This document shows positions 28,564-35,191 of a stretch of 64,000 nucleotides of DNA, one piece after another (position 1 is the first letter of the stretch; every line of letters starts with the position of its first letter). The position numbers and the translations under genes were made by a program. This DNA comes from Spartinivicinus marinus. GTDB lineage: Bacteria; Pseudomonadota; Gammaproteobacteria; Pseudomonadales; Zooshikellaceae. The notes beneath the pieces are model-generated. The model had not been told where the DNA came from and made no database searches. It saw only the letters and a list, made by a program, of their open reading frames with translations. The DNA is taken from contig NZ_JAPJZK010000001.1 in assembly GCF_026309355.1 (NCBI RefSeq), positions 3,058,501 through 3,122,500 of the forward strand, given 5' to 3'.

Positions 28564-30375
28564 ATGACAGGACTAAATGCAACATCTGAAGATTCGCAAC
28601 ATTGGCGTAATAAATATGCTGATAAGCTGGCTGAACTAGATAAGCTGGAACAAACCGCCATAGAAAAAATTAACCAGCTAAGGAAAGCTTTATTGGTAGT
28701 TAATCTAGCGTGTCATGGGTTACATCCTGCATTAGATGTTGAGTTAACAAGATTTAATAAGGCGCTACGGGGTGAAAATTTATCTTTAGATATTGCTCGC
28801 CCGCTTGAGACCTTACAGGAAGCTGCTGAGCCAGTAATTGAAGGTAACTATCGACAACAGACAATTAGTGCCTTGGAAACAGCTTTAGATGCTTTTAATA
28901 ACATTGAGTTGGGAAAACAAACCAGTAAGGACATTAAGCAATATCGCAAACAAATAAAACAGCAAAGTCCTTCTTATAGTGAGTTACCCCAACTAATTGA
29001 GCAGTTTGCTGAGCTAGTATCTGAAATATTGCCCACGATTCAGCAGGGAAGCGCTGACCTTGAAGCAGACACGAAAGAGCCTACCAAAGGCCTTTGGCAG
29101 CGTTTGTTTGGTGCAGAGTCTGAAACAGGAGGTCCAGAGCATGATTCCAGTGAAGATAAGCAAGTCAGTGATGAAGTGACAACCAGGCAGCTGGAGGCAG
29201 CTGATAAGACAATAGCTGTACAGCCTGATCAGCAAGTAGCACCTACAGAGCCAGCAGAAGTGAGTGAACAGAGATTTGCTCAAATGCAAGAGTCTGAGCA
29301 GGTATCGGCTTTAGAGCAAAAATTTACGACTATTATTGAGCATGTGGGGGAGTGTCTTGCTTTGCTGCTTAACCAGCTGACCGTTCCTGAGTCGGTGGTT
29401 GATGATTCGCAGTATTTGAAAAAAAAGACCGAGCAAGGGCTCTCCTGGTTTGAATTGGTACCAGCACTAGAAACGGTCAATGTTATTATTCTGGCAACTA
29501 TCGGTGAAATAAAAACTGAGTTTGAGCATTATTTAAAAACCTTAAACGAGCGACTTCATACGTTTCAAAGTACTGCAGTTGAGGCACAGGCTGATTATCA
29601 GCAAGCATTAGAGTCGGCTGATAGATATAATCAGCTGATACAGCAAGATTTAGGTGATTTGCAAAACTCAGTAGAACAGGCCACAGATCTTGAAGACTTA
29701 AAACAAGTTGTTAGTCATCAGCTTGATAGAGTTTTAGAGTCGCTAGAAAGCCAGCATACACAACTGGATAACCCGCCTAGTCTTACAGACCAACTCACCC
29801 AACTAGTTCAGCGAGTTTCCCAAATGGAAACGCAAACTAAAGAACTAGAAAATACCCTTTATAAAGAGCGAGCTAAAGCACTAGAAGACACCCTGACAGG
29901 CATTGCCAATCGACAAGCCTATGAAGAGCGAGCCAGGTATGAGTTGGCGAGATGGAAACGCTATCAGCAACCACTGGTTTTTGCTGTTGCTGATGTTGAT
30001 TTTTTTAAGAAAATAAACGACAACTATGGTCATTTGGCGGGTGATAACTTATTGAAAATTATTGCGAAGCAACTTAATAAGCGGTTAAGAGAAGTTGACT
30101 TTATTGCTCGTTATGGGGGAGAAGAGTTTGTCATTATTATGCCAAACACTAATATTGTAGATGCGAAGAGTGTAATGGATAGTGTAAGGCAAGGAATAGC
30201 AAGCGCGCCATTTCATTATCAGGGCAATAAATTGCAAATTACTGCATCATTTGGTTTAGCAGCCTGCCGTGAAGGGGATGAATCCCCAAAAGTGGTGTTT
30301 GATCGTGCTGATAAAGCACTGTATGAAGCTAAACAAACCGGTCGCAATCGGTGTTGTGTAGCACATAATGATTAG
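28564..30375 (+). CDS. Diguanylate cyclase with coiled-coil N-terminus
   Basis: This 603-residue protein is predicted to make cyclic di-GMP from two GTP. The C-terminal GGDEF domain (about 435-600) has an intact active site GGEEF at 518-522. An inhibitory product site RxxD (Arg509-Asp512) lies exactly five residues before it, so feedback control is expected. The N-terminal 430 residues are acidic, helical and predicted coiled coil, with no membrane segment, so the protein should be cytoplasmic. It is positioned like the GGDEF gene after the dsbA cluster in Pseudomonas. Its stop is 5 bases before the secretion ATPase gene, so the two are very likely cotranscribed. Confidence 0.93.
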   Translation: MTGLNATSEDSQHWRNKYADKLAELDKLEQTAIEKINQLRKALLVVNLACHGLHPALDVELTRFNKALRGENLSLDIARPLETLQEAAEPVIEGNYRQQTISALETALDAFNNIELGKQTSKDIKQYRKQIKQQSPSYSELPQLIEQFAELVSEILPTIQQGSADLEADTKEPTKGLWQRLFGAESETGGPEHDSSEDKQVSDEVTTRQLEAADKTIAVQPDQQVAPTEPAEVSEQRFAQMQESEQVSALEQKFTTIIEHVGECLALLLNQLTVPESVVDDSQYLKKKTEQGLSWFELVPALETVNVIILATIGEIKTEFEHYLKTLNERLHTFQSTAVEAQADYQQALESADRYNQLIQQDLGDLQNSVEQATDLEDLKQVVSHQLDRVLESLESQHTQLDNPPSLTDQLTQLVQRVSQMETQTKELENTLYKERAKALEDTLTGIANRQAYEERARYELARWKRYQQPLVFAVADVDFFKKINDNYGHLAGDNLLKIIAKQLNKRLREVDFIARYGGEEFVIIMPNTNIVDAKSVMDSVRQGIASAPFHYQGNKLQITASFGLAACREGDESPKVVFDRADKALYEAKQTGRNRCCVAHND

Positions 30376-30380
30376 GGTGA

Positions 30381-32573
30381 ATGTTATTCATGGCTGAAGC
30401 GCAACCTCAAGCTGTAAAGAAAAAGCAAAACTGGCAAGTGTCATCTGATGACTCAACCTTTTTTGATCCATTATTAGCTAGCCTGGTTATTCTAACTAAA
30501 ATTTTTGGTCGAGCTCACTCGGAAGACTCATTACGTGCAGGCTTACCACTGGAGAATGGTTACTTAACGCCGGGTTTATTTGTTCGTGCTGCGGAGCGGG
30601 CAGGTTTATCTGCACGTTTGATTAAGCGTCCTTTTAAAGCGATTAGTTCTTTAGTAACACCAGCTGTATTACTGTTGGATGATCAAACCGCAGTTGTACT
30701 GGTTGATGTCAATCATAAGGCTGGTGCAGCTAAAATAATTCTTCCAGAAGCGGGCGACGCAGAAAAAAAGGTTTCTATTCAAATACTGGAAAAGCGTTAT
30801 AGTGGTTACGCATTTTTTATAAAAGAGCAATTTCGCTACGATAAGCGTACTGCTGCCCATCTTCAGGAAGAAAAAGGCCACTGGTTTTGGAACACTTTGA
30901 AGGGGTCTTGGAAAATTTATCGGGATGTACTATTTGCTTCTCTGCTAATTAATATTTTTGTAGTGGCATCACCCCTGTTTGTAATGAATGTATATGATCG
31001 GGTTGTACCTAATCAGGCATTTGATACCTTGTGGGTGCTGGCAGTAGGAGCCGTTATTGTATTTAGTTTTGATTTTTTACTAAAAATGCTGCGAAGTTAT
31101 TTTATTGATTTGGCAGGAAAAAAATCAGATATTTTGTTGTCGGCCAAAATATTTTCTCAGGTTTTAGGGATAAAAATGTCTGCAAATCCTACCTCGGTGG
31201 GATCGTTTGCAAAAAACCTGCAAGAGTTTGAAAGTATTCGAGACTTCATTACGTCTACCAGTATTACTGCCGTAGTTGATTTGCCTTTTGTTTTTATTAT
31301 TTTGCTGATTATAGCTGTCATTGCTGGTCCACTGGTTTGGATTCCCATTATTGGTATCATCATAATAGGTGTTTATGGTTATCTGATCCAAGCACCGTTG
31401 AGAGACTCCATTGAGCAAACTTTGCGTACTTCTGCCCAGAAAAATGCAACTTTAATAGAAAGTTTGACTGGGCTAGAAGCATTGAAAATAGCCCGAGCTG
31501 AAAGTGAAGTGCAGTATAAATGGGAGCAGGCAGTTGGCAATATTGCTAAATGGGGAGTAAAAACTAAATTATTGTCTGCTTCTGCTGGAGCCGTTGCTAC
31601 TTATGTACAGCAGATGTCCACCGTTGGGATTATCGCTTTAGGGGTTTATTTGATTGCAGAAGGCGAGGTCAGCATGGGAGGGCTAATTGCCACTGTTATG
31701 CTGGCAGGTCGTTGTTTAGCGCCTATGGCTCAAGTGGCTTCATTATCTACACGCTATAACCAGGCAAAATCTGCCTTTATAGGGTTGGATGAGGTGATGA
31801 AACTGCCAGGAGAAAATCCAGATGACAAGCGCTTTGTTAACCGCCCAAAATTTGAAGGCAATATTGACTTTGATCGTGTCAGTTTTACCTATCCTAACCA
31901 GCAAATTAGAGCGCTGAGTAACGTTAGCTTTAAAATTAAAACTGGTGAAAAAGTGGCTATTATAGGCAGGATTGGGTCAGGCAAGACCACCATAGAAAAG
32001 CTAGTTTTAGGGCTTTATCAGCCTGATGAAGGGGCTGTCAGAATAGATGGCATTGATTTACGGCAAGTGAATCCTTCTGATTTACGCCATAACATTGGCT
32101 GTGTGCCGCAAGATATTGTTTTATTTTATGGCTCTGTGAAAGATAACATTTCGCTGGGTGCTCACTTTGTCGATGATGCCGCTATTATCAGAGCAGCAGA
32201 AATAGCGGGAGTTGCAGATTTTGCTAACAAGCATCCGGATGGTTTGGATTTAATGGTGGGGGAGCGAGGTAGTAATCTTTCTGGTGGACAGCGTCAGAGT
32301 ATTGCATTAGCTAGGGCTATTCTGCTTGATCCTCCAATTTTACTGTTGGATGAACCCAGTAGCTCGATGGATAACACCAGTGAAATGCAAATGAAGCAGA
32401 AATTGATGGGGCAGTTGGCACATAAAACCTTAGTGTTAGTAACGCATAAAGCCTCACTACTTGAGTTGGTTGATCGGCTGATAGTCGTTGATCAGGGCAA
32501 AATAGTGGCAGATGGACCTAAAGAATTGGTTCATGCTGCTTTGCGGGAAGGCAAACTGAAAATTGAAGCATGA
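30381..32573 (+). CDS. Type I secretion ABC transporter, LapB type
   Basis: This 730-residue inner-membrane exporter ATPase is predicted to drive export of the adhesin encoded downstream. Residues about 20-150 form a C39-like domain in which the catalytic cysteine is missing (the region reads FFDPLLASLVILTKIFG), so it should bind rather than cleave substrate. Five or six membrane helices follow (about 175-440). The nucleotide-binding domain has Walker A GRIGSGKTT at 529-537, signature LSGGQRQS from 633 and Walker B LLLDEP with Asp657-Glu658. It overlaps the HlyD gene by 4 bases. Confidence 0.93.
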   Translation: MLFMAEAQPQAVKKKQNWQVSSDDSTFFDPLLASLVILTKIFGRAHSEDSLRAGLPLENGYLTPGLFVRAAERAGLSARLIKRPFKAISSLVTPAVLLLDDQTAVVLVDVNHKAGAAKIILPEAGDAEKKVSIQILEKRYSGYAFFIKEQFRYDKRTAAHLQEEKGHWFWNTLKGSWKIYRDVLFASLLINIFVVASPLFVMNVYDRVVPNQAFDTLWVLAVGAVIVFSFDFLLKMLRSYFIDLAGKKSDILLSAKIFSQVLGIKMSANPTSVGSFAKNLQEFESIRDFITSTSITAVVDLPFVFIILLIIAVIAGPLVWIPIIGIIIIGVYGYLIQAPLRDSIEQTLRTSAQKNATLIESLTGLEALKIARAESEVQYKWEQAVGNIAKWGVKTKLLSASAGAVATYVQQMSTVGIIALGVYLIAEGEVSMGGLIATVMLAGRCLAPMAQVASLSTRYNQAKSAFIGLDEVMKLPGENPDDKRFVNRPKFEGNIDFDRVSFTYPNQQIRALSNVSFKIKTGEKVAIIGRIGSGKTTIEKLVLGLYQPDEGAVRIDGIDLRQVNPSDLRHNIGCVPQDIVLFYGSVKDNISLGAHFVDDAAIIRAAEIAGVADFANKHPDGLDLMVGERGSNLSGGQRQSIALARAILLDPPILLLDEPSSSMDNTSEMQMKQKLMGQLAHKTLVLVTHKASLLELVDRLIVVDQGKIVADGPKELVHAALREGKLKIEA

Positions 32574-33994
32574 ATAAACCAGCCCCAAAAATGCAAGGCC
32601 AACAGGCTCAGAAAGGACGCTTAAAAGCGACTAAAGCAAGACTAGGAGAGCGGCGGGCTTTTAAAGCAAAACTTGCTGATAATATGCCTTCCTATGATCT
32701 TGACTATATGTCTGATACCAGTGCAGCAATGATGCTGAAAACGCCAAAAGGTAGCCGGATATTACTCTTTACTGTTTTTGTCGTTGTCATTGTTTTATTA
32801 ATTTGGTCAGCCTGGGCAGAGATTGACGAGGTTACCCGTGGCTCAGGCAAAGTTATTCCCTCTACTCACTTACAAGTAGTGCAAAATCTGGAAGGGGGGA
32901 TATTAAAAGAATTGTATGTTGCAGAAGGTGATATGGTGAAAAAAGGTCAGTCACTCATGCAACTGGATGATACCCGTTTTGCATCGAGTTTTAGAGAAAG
33001 TGAGGTGGAATACTTTAGCCTGCTGGCATCCATTGCTCGATTACAGTCTGAAATAAATGAAACGCAGTTGGCTTTCCCCAAGGAGCTAGACAACTTTCCC
33101 GAGTATAAAAGACGTGAAAGAGAGATCTACAGAAGTCGCAAACAATCAATGGAGTCTGAGTTATCCATCGTAAAAGAGCAAGCAGAGCAAGTGCAGCAGG
33201 ACTTAAAAAGTACTCAAGCACAGAAGAAACGTTTGGAAAGAAGTAGGAGTTTATTGAAGCGTGAGTACGAAATGACCAAGCCTTTAGCTAGGCAGGGGGT
33301 TGTATCTGAAGTAGAAATGATTCAGCTGGAGCAGCGGTTGAATGATTTAGATGGTGAACTGGAAACCGCTAGCTTGGCAATACCAAAGTTGGAGTCTTCT
33401 TTCAAAGAAGCTAAACAGCAAGAACAGGAAGTTCGTTTAGAGTTTAAAGAAAAAGCGGTAGCAGAACTGAAAGAAACTGAAGTGAAATTAGCCCAGCTGA
33501 AAGAGTCTCGTTCATCAATAGAAGATCAAGTACAGAGGACCTCTGTTCGTTCACCAGTGGCGGGGATTGTTAAGAAAATTGATATTACAACCATTGGTGG
33601 AGTAGTACAGCCAGGCATGAACTTAGTAGAAATTGTACCTTTGGAAGATACGCTGTTAATCGAAGCTAAAATAAGACCAAAAGACATCGCTTTTATTCGT
33701 CTTGGTTTCAAAGCTGTGGTTAAGTTCACTGCCTATGATTTTGCTATTTATGGTGGGTTGGATGGTGTTGTGGAGCATATTAGTGCCGATACCATTCAAG
33801 ATGAAGAAGATGAAAGCTACTACTTAGTGAGAATAAGAACTGATGAGAGCAATCTTGGTAGTAAAGACAAACCTTTACCGATTATTCCAGGCATGCTTAC
33901 AGATGTGGATATCATAACTGGTAAGAAAACAGTGCTGGATTATTTGCTAAAACCAATTTTAAGAGCAAAACAGAATGCTTTGACTGAGCGCTGA
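32570..33994 (+). CDS. Type I secretion membrane fusion protein, LapC/HlyD type
   Basis: This periplasmic adaptor links the inner-membrane ATPase to an outer-membrane TolC-type channel. The 474-residue protein has a cytoplasmic N-terminus of about 60 residues, one membrane helix (about 63-82, FTVFVVVIVLLIWSAWAEI) and a lipoyl-like half (GSGKVIPSTHLQVVQNLEGG). A long coiled coil follows at about 150-320, then the second lipoyl half (RSPVAGIVKKIDITTIGGVV) and a beta-barrel end (IIPGMLTDVDIITGKKTVLDYLL). The ATGA overlap with the ATPase gene means coupled translation. No TolC-like gene is in the window. Confidence 0.93.
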   Translation: MNKPAPKMQGQQAQKGRLKATKARLGERRAFKAKLADNMPSYDLDYMSDTSAAMMLKTPKGSRILLFTVFVVVIVLLIWSAWAEIDEVTRGSGKVIPSTHLQVVQNLEGGILKELYVAEGDMVKKGQSLMQLDDTRFASSFRESEVEYFSLLASIARLQSEINETQLAFPKELDNFPEYKRREREIYRSRKQSMESELSIVKEQAEQVQQDLKSTQAQKKRLERSRSLLKREYEMTKPLARQGVVSEVEMIQLEQRLNDLDGELETASLAIPKLESSFKEAKQQEQEVRLEFKEKAVAELKETEVKLAQLKESRSSIEDQVQRTSVRSPVAGIVKKIDITTIGGVVQPGMNLVEIVPLEDTLLIEAKIRPKDIAFIRLGFKAVVKFTAYDFAIYGGLDGVVEHISADTIQDEEDESYYLVRIRTDESNLGSKDKPLPIIPGMLTDVDIITGKKTVLDYLLKPILRAKQNALTER

Positions 33995-34372
33995 TAGCAA
34001 AAAAATAATAAATCTGGTCAGGTTGCCTTATTTTATCTACTCTTGTTCTACAAACTTGCTAGGCTTATTAGAGGCACCCTTAAGGTGACCTATTTAATAG
34101 GTTAAATGTTATTGTTAGCACAATGTCAATTGCCAGATTTGATAGTTGAGTAGGCTACTGAATATGGCTAAGTTGAGTATAACTAAATTTGGAACGGAAA
34201 GTGCTAATTAGGCAATGCTATTTAATTGAAATTTGTTGTAATAATTAGGAGTAAGTGTTTTACTATTTGGGACCCGTTTAATTATAAATTATTTATTTAG
34301 CACTAGTTGTATAAATCTAGATGCTGTTAGAGAATTTCATGTATCAAGTTGTTTTAATTTGAATGCTAGGTG

Positions 34373-34435
34373 TTGAAGTTTGGGTGCCCAGTCTTGAACT
34401 TTAGGTACCAAGTAGTGAAGTTTAGGTAGTAGTGA
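34373..34435. promoter_or_regulatory. Three direct repeats with 21-bp period before luxR-type gene
   Basis: Three copies of a TTGAAGTTTAGGTACC-like unit have their TGAA cores at 34374, 34395 and 34416, exactly 21 bases or two helical turns apart. They end about 20 bases before the regulator ATG. This is the most structured part of the gap 33995-34454, which otherwise shows a small ACCTAT/ATAGGT palindrome at 34088-34102 and no gene. Confidence 0.6.
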
Positions 34436-34454
34436 TAAGAATTATTTGAGCAGT

Positions 34455-35075
34455 ATGCTGACTTTACTTTTATACAGTCCATCAGAGCATGTTTGTTTGC
34501 ATTGGCAAAGAGCACTTGCTGACGCTAACTACAAGCTGATTGCGACTTCTTCACTGCAGGACGCTTTAAGTAATTTGCGCACCATCCATGAAAGTATTTA
34601 CCTACTGCATGAGCGTGACCTTGCAGATCCACTGACAATGATTCCAGAGTTGATTACTCAGCAACCACAAGCAAAAGTTGTTGTATTGGAAGATGAGTAT
34701 GATACCAAACGGGCGTATACCTATTTTCAAGCAGGTGTCGTAGGTGTATGTAATGCATTTATGGCAGCGAAACAAATCCCATTATTAATTGCTGTGGTGT
34801 CACAAGGACAGGTATGGTGTGGAAAACCTTTTATGGAAGCTATGGTAAAAAGTCTTGCCCAGCAACCGAATAAAAAAGCAAATACGGAACTATTACACAA
34901 ACTGTCTCCCAGAGAACAGGAAGTTGCACTACAAGTGGTGGAAGGACTCAATAATAAAGATATCTCCAATAAAATGGGTGTATCAGAGCGTACAATTAAA
35001 GCCCACCTTTCGAATATTTTTAAAAAACTCAATGTAAAAGATCGACTGCAACTCGCTTTATGTTTACGGCAGTGA
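34455..35075 (+). CDS. LuxR-type response regulator with degenerate receiver
   Basis: This 206-residue regulator has a C-terminal LuxR/GerE helix-turn-helix (about 140-203: LSPREQEVALQVVEG, NKDISNKMGVSERTIKAHL, NVKDRLQLALCL). The N-terminal about 125 residues look like a receiver fold but lack the phosphate-accepting aspartate (SIYLLHERDLADPL occupies that position) and the acidic pair after strand 1 (LYSPSE). It is probably not controlled by phosphorylation. ATG 34455 is chosen, although a TTG three codons earlier is possible. It lies between the secretion genes and the adhesin, so control of adhesin expression is inferred. Confidence 0.85.
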   Translation: MLTLLLYSPSEHVCLHWQRALADANYKLIATSSLQDALSNLRTIHESIYLLHERDLADPLTMIPELITQQPQAKVVVLEDEYDTKRAYTYFQAGVVGVCNAFMAAKQIPLLIAVVSQGQVWCGKPFMEAMVKSLAQQPNKKANTELLHKLSPREQEVALQVVEGLNNKDISNKMGVSERTIKAHLSNIFKKLNVKDRLQLALCLRQ

Positions 35076-35088
35076 GATTTATTTCTCA

Positions 35089-35128
35089 GCAATAATTAAT
35101 TCGTACCTTTGTACGATTGTTGCTTTTT
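35089..35128 (+). terminator. Possible terminator or attenuator between regulator and adhesin
   Basis: CGTAC (35102-35106) pairs with GTACG (35111-35115), and the stem extends with bulges to GCAA and TTGC, followed by five T. It would uncouple adhesin from regulator transcription. Confidence 0.5.
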
Positions 35129-35191
35129 ACCCCTTAATTAAATATTAGCCCCAGACAACACAATTCAGTTGATGGAGGTTAATTAATTATT

